A DNA stretch of 64,000 bases from Tetrahymena thermophila SB210 (GCF_000189635.1 NW_002476434.1:1860001-1924000), one strand, 5' to 3'; positions 52,801-63,314 are shown, counted from the stretch's first letter. Made by a program: numbers and translations. Notes: generated by a model from the letters alone, not told the origin.

Positions 52801-53419
52801 GAAAGATGCAGAGAATTTGAAAGCTAATTGCCTCCTTTCCATGTTAATCTAACACTCAAGTCAAAATTAAGATAAGAAGTTTACTTTAAAGAAGTAAATT
52901 AAATTTAAAAATAATATTTTTAACTTATTTATCTAACAAATTAAATAGGAGTATAACTACGAGCCAAATATTCCATTCGAATTGATTGGAGGTGAAAATG
53001 TAGCTTAAGGTAGCTTTGACAAAGAAAACGAGTATTTCTTCTTCCAAGCTCATCCTGTACAGACTTACTAACACGAAACTAAATCACACATTTAAGGACT
53101 AAAAGTAAAACCATAAAAAGAAAAAGATCTTAAAGAACAGAAAAAGATGTCTGTTCTTACATCAGAAGAACAATAAAAATTACTATAGGAATAGATTTAA
53201 AAAGTCATAAATAAAGATAAACAGAGATTTATAGATTTTGAAAAAGCCAGCTAATTCCCTGTCATGAATTATATTGTGCGTATCCCTATTGTAGATTCAA
53301 ACACTACTTCCCTTTTCACGTAATTCCCTGCTAAAATGTATCTATATATTACTTCTAAAAAACCTTAAGAGTATTGGATTAGAAAAGGAACAGAAATCTA
53401 TATAGAAAAACAATTTTGA
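28692..53419 (+). CDS. giant dynein-heavy-chain-like protein with degenerate ATP sites (DNHD1-type candidate)
   Basis: 46 exons: 28692-28895, 29098-29321, 29894-30314, 30427-30686, 31010-31288, 31341-31812, 31938-32037, 32100-32161, 32222-32524, 32587-32640, 32696-32764, 32825-32869, 32919-33521, 33586-33751, 33868-34850, 34910-35167, 35231-35374, 35440-35594, 35711-36176, 36236-36503, 36586-36953, 37017-37554, 37613-38046, 38118-38892, 38961-39265, 39399-39686, 39747-39987, 40045-40700, 40754-40863, 40920-41423, 41469-43357, 43486-44298, 44360-44502, 44584-44636, 44680-45823, 45969-46358, 46436-46824, 46881-47313, 47366-47678, 47736-48111, 48258-48989, 49062-49165, 49553-50774, 51055-52564, 52660-52893, 52949-53419. 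All splice phases agree. The sum is 19,971 nt, or 6,656 residues, against about 4,000-4,700 for usual heavy chains. Order: tail, linker, AAA1-AAA6 with stalk, C-terminal domain. The P-loops of AAA1-AAA4 are not intact, so a non-motor ciliary or scaffold role is inferred. The dynein relationship is firm; DNHD1 orthology is a hypothesis. Confidence 0.93.
34910..36953 (+). other. dynein-like gene: linker domain
   Basis: Exons 16-21 encode about residues 1416-1968 and match the dynein linker in order. They include SEHWAQIFEVM (family 'HW..LFE' motif), then PRMAFFSDEKIIQLC (family 'PRFYFLS..ELLEIL'), a segment replacing the family's 'EGE.V.F' motif, and QQIWTSYITSGAVPFQILYL in place of 'WP.QV.L...QI.WT'. 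The linker normally swings to produce the power stroke. Its retention in a protein lacking ATP sites suggests a structural use of the fold. Confidence 0.85.
37017..38046 (+). other. dynein-like gene: AAA1, catalytic motifs lost
   Basis: Residues about 2105-2300 align with AAA1 by YKRLYGYEVNP (family 'YEYLGN'), the helix before the P-loop, and LPKSLLENFRIINFIQPD (family 'LPDNLKALFRPVAMMVPD'). The Walker A site, normally GPAGTGKTET, reads SPPQSGKREN with Lys near 2159 kept but the Thr replaced by Arg. The Walker B segment, normally CFDEFNR, reads LYVTNLEK near 2202-2209, with no acidic pair. The sensor I region 'ITMNPGYAGR' is not recognisable. AAA1 is the only site essential for dynein motility, so this domain should not hydrolyse ATP. 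Confidence 0.88.
38118..39987 (+). other. dynein-like gene: AAA2 and start of AAA3 region
   Basis: The AAA2 P-loop equivalent near residue 2504 reads GAPGKKKTT. It keeps the first Gly and the Lys-Thr pair but has Lys where the invariant second-position Gly of GK[ST] should stand. The AAA2 Walker B segment, normally 'W.VFDGPVDA.WIENMNT', reads WIVIESSSALNKN near 2625. The following 'FEVEDL..ASPATVSR' motif is recognisable as FELESLTNLSPSN. AAA2 in active dyneins binds ATP without hydrolysing it; binding here is doubtful. Confidence 0.85.
40045..41423 (+). other. dynein-like gene: AAA3 with lost Walker A but kept Walker B
   Basis: GVDPGIRL precedes IFIFALTYSVAINL, matching the family's 'FLFALIWSVGGSL'. 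The P-loop position near residue 2977 reads IPESGVFVETN, with no GK[ST]. In contrast the Walker B segment near 3074-3080 reads VVIDDLNLA, almost the canonical 'VFVDDLNMP' of AAA3. ALRYFYENEGWF then matches the family's 'ELLRQW.DHGGWYD'. The selective survival of VIDDLN shows common descent with true heavy chains and may mark a structural role. Confidence 0.88.
41469..43130 (+). other. dynein-like gene: long disordered insertion between AAA3 and AAA4
   Basis: Exon 31 (1,889 nt) carries about 480 residues that have no counterpart in ordinary heavy chains, approximately residues 3265-3740. The composition is Lys, Glu, Gln and Ser-rich with acidic runs (DDYEEEDSDDIIEEEK) and basic patches (SAKKRRSLQLKK). 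It looks unstructured and rich in potential phosphorylation sites. Recognisable AAA4-type sequence resumes near VRECNFESLYFH at about residue 3806. Confidence 0.8.
43131..45823 (+). other. dynein-like gene: degenerate AAA4, stalk region and start of AAA5
   Basis: The AAA4 P-loop, normally 'LLVGVGGSGRQS', reads IFLNSQFTKEST. A Lys/Glu coiled coil (about residues 4060-4200, with LKEKKLRENGKYPQ and KHKKQNLEELLEKN) sits at the position of stalk strand 1. The following 350 residues do not show a clear microtubule-binding domain or a clean second stalk helix; exon 34 is only 53 nt and is followed by a 43-nt intron. AAA5 is recognised near residue 4561 by YPFIRDPSGIYSEYVK, matching the family's 'LMIDPQGQANKWIK'. 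Confidence 0.75.
45969..53419 (+). other. dynein-like gene: AAA5-AAA6 and C-terminal domain with insertions
   Basis: ALVRGETLIVEDFDQDL and VIEVHPDFRLIMIYQGD match the family's AAA5 'GE.LDP' and 'NP.FRLY..T'. AAA6 helices are clear (YHKLDELFEFSSLFLGILEF). Exon 43 matches the D6 core: EKITEAGGAGQWLAIENIEL for 'GGWVLLQNCHL', and FALSFMFATLRQRVKYERLQ for 'LLFGLCFFHAVVQERRKFG'. The C-terminus has GGIFVSGLYLKGGRI and EYWIRKGTEIYIEKQF, matching 'EGVYVHGLFLEGARWD' and 'HWIKRGVALLCQL'. Acidic or Gln-rich insertions lie at about 46600-46960, 47740-48740 and 51460-52150. Confidence 0.88.
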
Positions 53420-54042
53420 TGATTTTTTATCTTAATAGTATAAAATAGTTAACTAAATAAATATCTTAATAACTAATTAACTTAAAAATAGCATAAAGAA
53501 GTTAATATCTACTTTTAGATTATATTTACTCCTTAACACTAAATAAATAAATAGATAATATTTTTTGATTTTGTTAATATATATTAAAAAATAAATAAAT
53601 ATAAATAAATAAACTAATAAACTATTCATTTCTATCAATTTATAATTTGCATCTAAATAAAAATTTAAAATATGTTTGAAATTTAGTATTGTTTTTTTTT
53701 CTTAAATTAAATTTATTTTAATCCTATTAATAATATTTTGCAAAAAAAATATCTTAAAATTTTTTTTTTTTAAATTAGATCAACAATGAAAATATATACA
53801 TATATACACTATATCATAAACAAATCAACTATTATAAAAAATTTATTTTTCTTAAAAAAATTATTATTAATATTGATAAAAAATATAATTATTTCTAATA
53901 TTTTATTAAGATTTAATATTTAAAATGCATATATATATATATGTAATATACTATGATAATATAATAATTATTTTGTATAGATCTTAAAGATATTTTTTTT
54001 GAAATAGTTTGTTTTTTAAATTTTCAAATTGATTAAAATATT
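53420..54042. other. AT-rich spacer between convergent genes
   Basis: The 3' flanks of the dynein-like gene and of the minus-strand coiled-coil gene meet here. Short (TA)n runs occur near 53790-53800 and 53928-53945. No gene was recognised. Confidence 0.55.
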
Positions 54043-57000
54043 TCAAATAATATTGTTCACCATATTATCTAGCTTTGTAAATGTTCTCAAATTCCTTTTT
54101 TATCTCATCAATATATGTTTATTAATTTTATTGACATTTTAACTCTCTGAAATGCACTGCTTATTTAAGTTAATAACTTTTTCGATTAAACTAGCATTAG
54201 AAAAACCATTTGTTTTAAATGAAATGCTGCTTTATTAATTTACTTTTTCAAAACCTTGTAAATTTGAAATGCTTACATTTCTTAAATTTTAGAAGCTCCT
54301 AAATCTCCCTACACTATCACTTTTTCTTTGTCCTTAAGCAGAGTGAATAGATTGGGTTTGCTTATATTTCAGCTTAATATCAGGCGATTCAGCTGTTGTA
54401 TTTCTGTTACTCATAGAAATTTAATCTTTTTATGGGTTTTCTAAATCCTTCATAACTTTTTAAGGAGTATAATATTAATTTTAATCTATTTTATTAATAT
54501 TATTAGAGATTTTTTCTTCTTTAACTCTCTTAACTAAAGGACTATTCATTTCCTATTAATTAGTAGGCTTATAACATTCTTACTGCTAGATATTTATCTT
54601 AAATTTATTATTTTTAACTATTTCATTTGTTAAACCTTCCATTTTATCAATTTTTTAATTTGAATTTTGCAAGTCAGAAGTGTTTTACTTTATTAAGTGG
54701 GAATTATTTTATAACAACCGATTTGTTTTAGTTTGAATATCGTTTTGAATGAAATTGTTAAATTTTTTGTCATCTTGTTTGTTTTATAATTAAAGAACAA
54801 ACTTTTATTGCTCCTTTAAACAATTTAAGTCGTTATTATTTTAATTTATAAATTTAAGATTTTAAGTTAAAGGAGAATTATCCCTTTTTTATCTTAAAGA
54901 TATATTATTTTATTCTGTATTCTATTATTCTTATTTTTGTTATTGCTAGTCATGCTATTATCTCGTGCTTGTTGAAATGCCTGCCTATTATAAATTTTTT
55001 ATAGGAGTTAAACCTCTTTATGTATTGCCATTAATAGCTGTATTTAAAATTTGAAACTTGATTGTATTTTCATGATAATTGCCATTTTCTTATAATATCT
55101 ATTTTTTTTTTAAATTCATAGAGAGTATCTTGTCATATATTTATGAAAAACCTTCTTCACCATTTTATTCATTATTTTTCTGATAAGCTTATTTAAATGT
55201 TTGAGCTTGCTTGTCTTCTTGTTCTTTTATTTTAATTGTTTTGGCATTCATTGTTGTTGTTACCTCACTTAGATCGTTTTAGCTTTAAAACTTCTTAAAA
55301 ACTCTAGTTTTTTTTGCTCTTTTTTTCTCTTCTTCTTCTCTCAACTTTCTTAATTTTTCCTCCTCTTCCATTTCTGCTTTTCTTTACATGTTTGGTAAAA
55401 CAGATAAGCTTTTGTATTCTGGCTTTTAAACGTATAATTTTTAAACCTTTTCGTTATTATTTAATATTTTCTTTTAAATGTGATTGATGTAATCGTCATA
55501 GAAGTTCTATAACTTTGATATATTCTCAATTTTTTTCATAGCCAAAATTTTAGTAAAAGAAGGATTATCTTTTAATTTCAATTTAATCTCTTCTTCTTGT
55601 TTTTGTTACTATTACTCATTATTTTTTCTCAGATACTTGAAGTAATCTTTACCAAGTTCTTAGTCTCCTAATATATTTAAAGATTCTCTAGGTGCTATTT
55701 CATTTTCCTGTATGTCACTCTCTTAAATTATTATTGATTGTCCTTTCTTTAGGCTTTGTAAATTTTATTTTAAATTTTTTATATTCTTTTCGTCCTTGTC
55801 TAAATAAACAAGGCTCTTATTCAAGATGCTCATAAATATATCATCCTAAGAACCATTCAATTATGAGCCAGACACATGATCACTGGCTCGAAAGCTTCTT
55901 GTATTACATGAGTTATATTTTTATTTTGAGACAGCCTCTTCTTATTCATTTTTCTTAAAATACTGACTGCTTACTTATTCTTCTATCAATGATTATCTTT
56001 GCTTATTTTATTGAATTATTTAATCTGATTACTAATCCCTTATAGCTTAACTTTCAGCAAATGTATAAATGTACTATTAATTATCATTTTTTATCATTCT
56101 ATAATTTATTTATTTGTTTATTTTATCTATATTATGAAAATGGACATCACTTCTTGTCTTGAAATTGTTTTTATTCTCTTACTCCTTCTCATCTCCATAT
56201 TTCTCTAATCTATTTTTATTACCTACCTCATCTGTTTTTTCTTACTTGTTTTGATGTGTCTTTGTGTCTGGTGAATTTTTAGCTATATAAGTCGAATGGT
56301 AGCTTTTTGATTTCGCCTTCTTCTGCGGAAGCTCGTTTTATTCTATTTTCCTATTAACAGAGACAGGCTTTGAGTCTTTTTGTAATTTTTATTCAATACT
56401 ATTATGCCTTTATTTAATTGCATTTATCTATTTGCTATTAATAGTTAGTGTCTCAGTTATTTCATCTTTTTCCTTTATTCCAATATTAATTTAATGATTG
56501 ATGAAGTCTTGCAAGAGTTCTTTTATTAGCCCTTTAGCTAACACTCTCTCAAGACTTTCATGACCATACAGTCTCTTATGTAGTTAATTTAACCTATCTC
56601 TTTATTCCTTGTGATGCTCTAACTTTTTTTAGTCTCTATCATCAAAATCTAAATCTCCTATGAACTTTTATCTCTTCTAAAATGCCCTTTCTTGCCTCTT
56701 TTCTTAATTGTATTCATCCATAAATCGATTAATATCATGCAACTCATAGATCATTCTCTTTTTCCAAAGAACTTTTTCCTATCTTAGTTAAGATGAACTG
56801 CTATTTATTAAGTTCTTATTTTACTAGTTACCTTGCTTATTATTAATATCATCATTGAACTAAGCTTAATAGATGCAGTCTTTGAATTATTCTTCTTGCT
56901 CCTTCTAAAGCTGTAGTGCTTTTAAAAGAGCCCTTTCTTAATTTCTTTTTTTTATTCTATTTTCTAGCCACTTTTAAGCACTCACGTGAGTATATTCAGG

Positions 57001-57207
57001 TTAATCATTATGACTCTTTCCACAATTCAGTTTTTAGCTAGGAACTTTACACCATGGTTCCTTTATTTTTATTTCTTGTCTCTTAATTTTTGTAATAACA
57101 ACTTCCATGTCATCTATATTGTAGCTCTAGTTACTTTATTACTCTTAATTTTAACTTTATTAGTAATTGTTCGTACGACTAGGCTAAACAGAACTATATC
57201 TTTTCAT
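54043..57207 (-). CDS. large coiled-coil protein, 1,054 residues, unknown function
   Basis: A single open frame of 1,055 codons runs from ATG (complement of 57205-57207) to TGA (complement of 54043-54045), with very many TAA/TAG Gln codons. After a Gln/Asn-rich start, residues about 40-260 form an apparently conserved part (EPWCKVPSQKLNCGKSH; QKWLENRIKKRNQERALLKA; LWKKRMIYELHDINRFMDEY; RLYGHESLERVLAKGLIKEL). The rest is Lys/Glu/Gln-rich, with strongly charged coiled coil near residues 600-640 (EMEEEEKLRKLREEEEKK) and a low-complexity C-terminus. No membrane span, zinc site or enzyme motif is visible. I do not recognise the family. Its style resembles ciliate cytoskeletal or ciliary proteins, which is inference only. 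It is convergent with the dynein-like gene. Confidence 0.82.
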
Positions 57208-57803
57208 GTTGTCTCTAAATATTAGCTAAGATAAATATATTATTATTTATTCTTTTTATAATTTACTTTGCTTGGCTAAAAACAATTTTTACTAATATTA
57301 ATGCTTAAACCACTAAAATTCAAAATAAGCTAATTAACTATTTACCCAAATATTACACTTAATGAATATTTTTTATGGATAGTATTTTTGGTATCTTTAT
57401 TATTTATGTGTTTTTTTATGGTTTAGTAAGTTAAATCCATTCATTTTATGATGGGCTATTGTTGCATATCATATAATATTTGAGGAAATAATTAAAAATA
57501 AATTAAATTTAATTTAATAAATAAATTAGCAAAAAATAAAAGATACTTATTTCAATAAAAATAAATAATTATTTTGATAAAAATTTATTAATATTATAAC
57601 TATATTAAAAAAAGCATATAATAATATTTATGAAAGTAAATAAAAAGTTGTCAATAAATTATGGAATTTTAGTATAAAAAACTTTATGTTTTAAAATACT
57701 CTAAATCTTCATTTACTAATACCCTTCTCAAATATACTTTTTAGGTAAATTAGATTATTTGAGGACCTAATAAAGTGCATTAAAAGATTAACAATTGATT
57801 CAT
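57208..57803. other. AT-rich spacer, no gene seen
   Basis: This DNA lies between the 5' end of the coiled-coil gene and the 3' end of the first membrane-protein gene. No repeat or regulatory motif was recognised. Confidence 0.5.
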
Positions 57804-60137
57804 TCATTAAATATTATTTACAGTAAATTAACTTTATGAAGCTTAATTATTGCTACATTTAGAGGGAATAAATTTTTTAGTATCATTATTCTTGATAGCT
57901 TATACATTTGCTTCGTTTAGATTTACAAAATATTAAGAATCTCCTAAATTTGAAGATTTTTCTAAATAATCATTTTTATTTTCACTTTATTATTAAAATG
58001 GTGATTAATCAAAGAAACTCGTTTATTAATCTTATTAATAATTTTTTTAAAAAAACTTAGATTGATTTTTTCCAGAAGAAGGATATTAATAATCTATCTC
58101 TTTCTTAAGATTGTTCAGAGGGCTTTAGATTATCAGATGTGGTCTAAATATTGAAGACATAATACTTGTTTCGTTTTCATCTTGTAGATTACTTTATTTT
58201 TATTACTATATTTACTACAAAAATTCAGGGTCTATTATTCTTATTAAATTTTCATCAACCTTTGAAAGTTTTTTTTTATTCAAAATATTATTTAACCCTT
58301 CATATGCATCTTTAGCCATTTAAGTTTCATCTTTATGCCTTAATTGTTTTAATTTTTATTTCTTTTTATTAGTCTGTTTCTAAATGTTGTTTTAAGATTT
58401 TGAACAAATTTCATCCTGAGGATTATTTGCAGCACAGACGACATGGCTATTCTAAATTAAATTTATTTCTTCTAACACTGATTCGTCATTTATTGTAGGT
58501 TTAGGCATATATTCAAATAGATTCAATTGATCTGAGTTAAAAAGTATGCTTTTCATCTTATCAATCTCAAGCAATTTGTTGAAAATGTATAATATGTCAA
58601 AGTTTTCTTATATCTTAATTATGCCTTTGTTTAATAAATTACGGTCCTAGGTCTTCCAACCGCATTATGGGAGATATGCATGAAAAAAATAATTTATAAA
58701 TCTATATTTTATTATATTATGCGTGTTCTAAAAGTAATATTTCACTCTCATTAAAAGTTAAGTTATAATATTTTAATTTGAGTAAATTTATGTTTTCTTT
58801 TTCTCTAACTGATGATAATTTTAAGATGGATTTAACTCAAACGATTAAGTTTAAATTGTATTTTACATTAAAATTGCTTATGGAGCTTCCATTTTTACTT
58901 GCTTTTTATAATTCTCTTAATCTTTATCTTTTTATAAATTTGTAGAGTCTTGTTTTTATTTATTTAGAGGTGATTTTTACTAATTCAAATCTAACTCACT
59001 GACTTAGATAGATACTTATTATTTTTTTGGTATTAATTTCACATTTTGTTTAGTGCTATGAAATTGATAAATTTCATCTATTATAGCTTTAAAATAATAA
59101 AGCTTAGAAATAGGATTTGTTATTAAAGCACCTAATAAAATAAGTATTTTAAATAATCCTCCTATTTAAGCAACTACATCTGCCAATTTTAAATATGTTC
59201 TTTTCATGTAATTTTCTTAAAACTTTTAAAGTCTAATGTTTAATTTCATTAAAATAGTAGGATCCCCAAATAATGGGGTAGTTATTTATGAAGCAAAAAT
59301 AAATGTTTGTTACTACTACAATTATTAATAAAAAACTCCTCCATCTGTGTCTATATAATAATTAGTTAAGAATAAATCAGTTTCTTAAGGAAACTAAGAC
59401 GATGCAACTGAGTAAAGGCTAATTGCTCTATTAGAAACCGGGTTTTCAAAATTTAAAGGGTCAATCACATGATCAGACATGAATATACTAAGTTTCGTTA
59501 AAAGCAAAGTTTTATCTATTTCTTCTTAAGACTTACAAATAATTTAACTAGAAGTAGAATTTTGGCATTTCTAAAAATAAATATTCAGTTAAGAAAACGC
59601 TTTTTAGTTGAAATCACCTTCAAAGAAGACCTGATCCTTCTAAGTATCGAAGCAATACATAGCAGTGTAATTCAAATTCTAAAAATAGCTTACTAAGTCA
59701 GGTATTTTAACATCACTCATACTGCATTGCTTAATCGTTTTTGTATTATTTACTAATTAAACTGTTTATTTGCCCGTATGAGGATCTTAAATAAGAACTT
59801 GGGTTAGCTGAACAGCGTTTACAGAAAATATAGTAGGGTCATAAATGTATTGGGCATTATTATTAGCGATTCCCATCATAATAATTAAGTTATCTGGCTT
59901 AACATCTATCCTTTTCGGGTTATCTACAGATCTTTCTTGCATAATAACTTAAGGATTTTTTTTTAAAAACAATTCTTTACCAAAAAACCAGCAGCCTACT
60001 AAGAAGCTGATTAAAACAATAAAGCTGATACATCCTCCAAAGACTGTGTTGTATGAATTCTTTTTGTGAAAGCTCAATTATATACTTTGTCCGTATATAT
60101 CAATTTATTTCAAAACTCTTTGAATTTATTTTATCAT
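57804..60137 (-). CDS. two-pass membrane protein of a ciliate-type family (copy A)
   Basis: A single exon of 778 codons encodes 777 residues. Residues about 1-28 (MIKQIQRVLKQIDIYGQSIQ) are a short cytoplasmic head. A first membrane span follows near 34-53 (CISFIVLISFLVGCWFF). A large region of about 260 residues with scattered Cys and N-x-S/T sites (LNYTAMYCFD, CQNSTSS) is probably lumenal or extracellular. A second span lies near 325-342 (GGLFKILILLGALI). The remaining 430 residues are cytoplasmic, Lys/Gln-rich, with a conserved island around KYYFQNTHNIIKYRF and ENFDILYIFNKLLEIDKMK. This topology matches a large family usually annotated only as 'transmembrane protein' in Tetrahymena and Paramecium. 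The function is unknown. A close paralog lies just upstream in the same orientation. Confidence 0.85.
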
Positions 60138-60533
60138 CTTCTGATGGAATTCTTGTTAATATTTGTTTAAAAATTATTATAAATTACTATTCAATTAGTT
60201 GGTTTGAATAACATAAATGAATAAAATAATAAAGTAATTTATTTTAAATGTAAAAATTGTTAAATTAAATTATCTTTAAAATAAATAAATAATAAATTGA
60301 CATTTATGAAATTGATGAAGAGAATATGAAATAATAAAAACTAGCTCATTTATTTTGTTAATTAAGTAAAATTATTATTTAATAAAAGTAAACTTTGAGA
60401 AACTAATTAAAATATTTATTTAAGTTAAATAAGTATCTTAATTTAGATATATTATTTATATTAAGCCTTTTGTTTGTTTGTTTGTTTGTTTGTTTTTATA
60501 CTTAAGCAGATAAATATCTAAATAAAGTTTTAC
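60138..60533. repeat. short spacer between tandem paralogs with (GTTT)n
   Basis: These 396 bp lie between copy A and copy B of the membrane-protein genes. A (GTTT)n run of about six units lies near 60471-60496. Any promoter for copy A must lie here. Confidence 0.7.
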
Positions 60534-62857
60534 TCATCTTGATTAATTTTCTTTATTTGGAACAATAAATTTCAGGTTATCATTTTTTTTTATAGTTTAT
60601 ATATTTGGAATGTATGAAGAATCATTGTAATTAATAAAATTTGAAGAAGTTAAATCTTGTAAGTTTTAAGTATCTTCCAAAATTTCATTTTAAATTTAAG
60701 TATAGTTTTGTCTCTCATTTTTAGGTGAATCAAGGAAATAAGATTATTAGTTGGTAAATTAATTAATGCTATTTTTTTTAAAGAATTTAGATTGATTTTT
60801 TCCTGTGGAATGATTTTAAAAGTCAATCTCCTTTTTAAAACTTACTTGCATGTTTTAAATTGAAAATGATCTGCTATTTAGCATTTGAGATATATTAGAT
60901 TATTCATTCTCTTCCTGTTATTAACTTTACTTGGAACACAAGATTTGCTGTAAAAACTCAGCATCAATAAATTTTACTAAATTTTCATCAATCTTTGAAA
61001 TTTTTTTTTTATTCAATATATTACAGAGACCTTCATAAGCTTCTTTAGCCATATCACTTTCATCTTTATGCTTTAATTCTTACTAAATTTACTTTAGCTT
61101 TTTTATTTGTTTCTTATTATTCATTGATATGTTTTATGTTTAACTAAACTTTTTATGTTTTTATTATTGATTAGTTTAAACGCTAAAGCTGTCATTCTGT
61201 AGGGTGTTTATGTCTTTTTAAATAGACTCATCATTTATTGTAGGTTTAGGCATATATTCGAATAGTTTTAATTGATCCTAATTAAATAGTATGCTTTTCA
61301 GCTTATCAATTTCCAGTAACTTGTTAAAAATATAAAGGATGTCAAAATTTTCTTATATCCTAGCTATTCCTTAGTTTAAAAAATTACGACTTGATGATTT
61401 CCAACTATAAACGGAAGAAATGCATGTACAAAAAAATGAATAAATGTATATTTAATGATATTATGAGTACTCTAAAAATAATCTTTAACTTTATTTAAAA
61501 GTTGATCTGTAATGTTTTTACTTTAATTCTAAATGCTTTTTTTCATGCCTAATTAATTAAATGTTTGAATTATTTCTATAGATTAAGCTTAATCTGTATT
61601 TTATTTTTAACAATCACTTTTAGATTTCTATTTAAAATTATCTTCAGAATTTACCTTTTTTTTTAATTTTAAGTCCTTTTTTAATATCTTCATACTAACA
61701 CGATTTTCTTCATTTTATTAATCTATTGAGTATTATTATTATTTTTTTGGTATCAATCTCACATTATTATTTGAACTTTGAAATTAATAAATTTCATCTA
61801 TGACAGCTTTAAAATATTAAAGCTTTTAAAAGGGATCTGAGAACAACGCACCTATGATTATTAGTATTTTAAGTAATCCTCCTATTTAAGCCACAACATC
61901 TGCAAGTTTTAGATATTATCTTTTCATGTAGTTTTCTTTTAACTTTTAGAGCCTTATATTAATTTTCATTAAAACATTAGGATCACCAAATAAAGGAGCT
62001 ACTTCATATGATGCAAATGCAAATGTTTATTATTCCTTCATTTATTAATAAAAAACTCCTGCGTCTGTATCTATATAATAATTAGTTAAAAACAGACTAG
62101 CTTCCTATGGAAACTAGGATGAAGTAGATGAATAAAGGGTATTAGCTTTGTTAGAGACAGGGTTTTCAAAATTTAAAGGGTCAATTATATGATCTGATAT
62201 GAATATACTTAGCTTTGTTAGGAGTAGAGATTTATCTATTTCTTCTTAAGATTTGCAAATAATTTAACTAGAAGTAGAATTTTGACACTTCTAAAAATAA
62301 ACAAAAAGTTAAGAAAATTGTTTTTAATTGAAATCACCTTCAAAATAGACTTCATTCTTTTAAGAATCAAAGCAATACAAAGCTGTATAATTTAGATTCT
62401 AAAAAAAATCAACTAAGTCTGGTATTTAAACATCCCTCATGCTGCATTACTTAATCGTTTTTGGATTATTCACTAATTGAATTGTTTGTTAGCCAGTAGT
62501 AGGATCTTTCACAGAGATTTGAGTAAGCTAAACAGCGTTTACAGAAAATATAGTAGGATCATTAAAGAAATTAGAATTATTATCTGAAATCCCCATCATA
62601 ATAATTAAATTATCTGGTCTTACATCTACTCTTTTAGGGCTATTTACAGATCTTTCTTGCATAATAACTTAAGGATTCTCTTTGAAATATAATTCCTTAC
62701 CAAAAAACCAACAGCCGACTAAAAAGCTGCATAAAACAGTAAAGCTGATAAATCCGCCAAAAACAGTGTTGAATGAGTTCTTTTTTTGAAAGCTCAATTA
62801 AACGCTTTGACCATATATATCTATTTATTTCAAAAATTTTGTTACTTATTACAACAT
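60534..62857 (-). pseudogene. paralog of the two-pass membrane protein (copy B), one frameshift
   Basis: Copy B starts at ATG (complement of 62855-62857) and follows copy A closely: IDIYGQSVQLSFQKKNS, the first span ISFTVLCSFLVGCWFFGK, RSVNSPKRVDVRPDN, and the second span GGLLKILIIIGALF. The reading frame is intact for about 480 codons. Near 61405-61415, in the segment matching 'HAYLPQCGW' of copy A, one base is missing relative to copy A, and the original frame then ends at a TGA about 35 codons further on. The shifted frame stays open and similar to copy A for another 290 codons to TGA at 60534. The 2,324-nt span is one base short of a multiple of three. It is either a very recent pseudogene, a truncated but functional protein, or a sequencing error. 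Confidence 0.8.
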
Positions 62858-63014
62858 CGTTTTTTTTATTCTAGCAAGCTTTTTGCTTTTTTTAGTTAAT
62901 TATAAACTTTTTAGTTATAAATAAAAATTGGAAGTAAATTGAAATTATTTGATGAAAAAATCAAAGTTTTCTTTTTATTAATTTTATTTGGGAATTAATA
63001 AATATACTAAATTT
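62858..63014. other. 5' flank of copy B, no other feature
   Basis: This is short AT-rich DNA upstream of the membrane-protein paralog. No motif was recognised. Confidence 0.4.
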
Positions 63015-63314
63015 TTATTTTTTTATGCTAATAAGTAAAATATTTAATATTATTAGGCAACTGCATGACAATAAATGTTACCCAAAGTATAAAGTAACAA
63101 CTGTATTTAAATTTAATTTATTTATGCTAATAAATAAAATAATTAATATTATTAGGCAACTACAAGACAAAAAATGTTACCTAAAATATAAAGTGGCAAC
63201 TGTATTAGAAATTTAATTTGTTTATGCTAATAAATAAATAAAATAATTAATATTATTAGGCAACTAGAAGACAAAAAATGTTACCCAAAATATAAAGCGA
63301 CAACTGTATATATT
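63015..63314. repeat. three tandem copies of a unit of about 99 bp
   Basis: Copies start near 63022, 63121 and 63221. Each has 'tttatgctaataa', 'attaatattattaggcaact', 'gacaa', 'aaatgttacc', 'aaagtataaagt' or a close variant, and 'caactgta'. An open frame spans the first two copies but merely reflects the repeat. Confidence 0.88.

Noticed and set aside
28692-53419. Splitting the long plus-strand locus into two or more genes
   Set aside because: All 46 exons join with matching phases, no unavoidable TGA occurs, and the dynein domains run in the expected order from tail to C-terminus across the whole span.
54043-57207. An intron in the 1,054-residue coiled-coil gene near 56095-56125
   Set aside because: The stretch has AG-like borders but the frame runs through it without a stop, and no GT donor in a suitable phase is needed.
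56986-57225. Plus-strand hydrophobic 79-codon frame that looks like a small membrane protein
   Set aside because: It is antisense to the intact N-terminal coding region of the 1,054-residue protein; apparent hydrophobicity comes from reading the complement of Lys/Asn/Gln codons.
63025-63216. 63-codon plus-strand frame
   Set aside because: It is internally repetitive and simply spans two units of the 99-bp tandem repeat.
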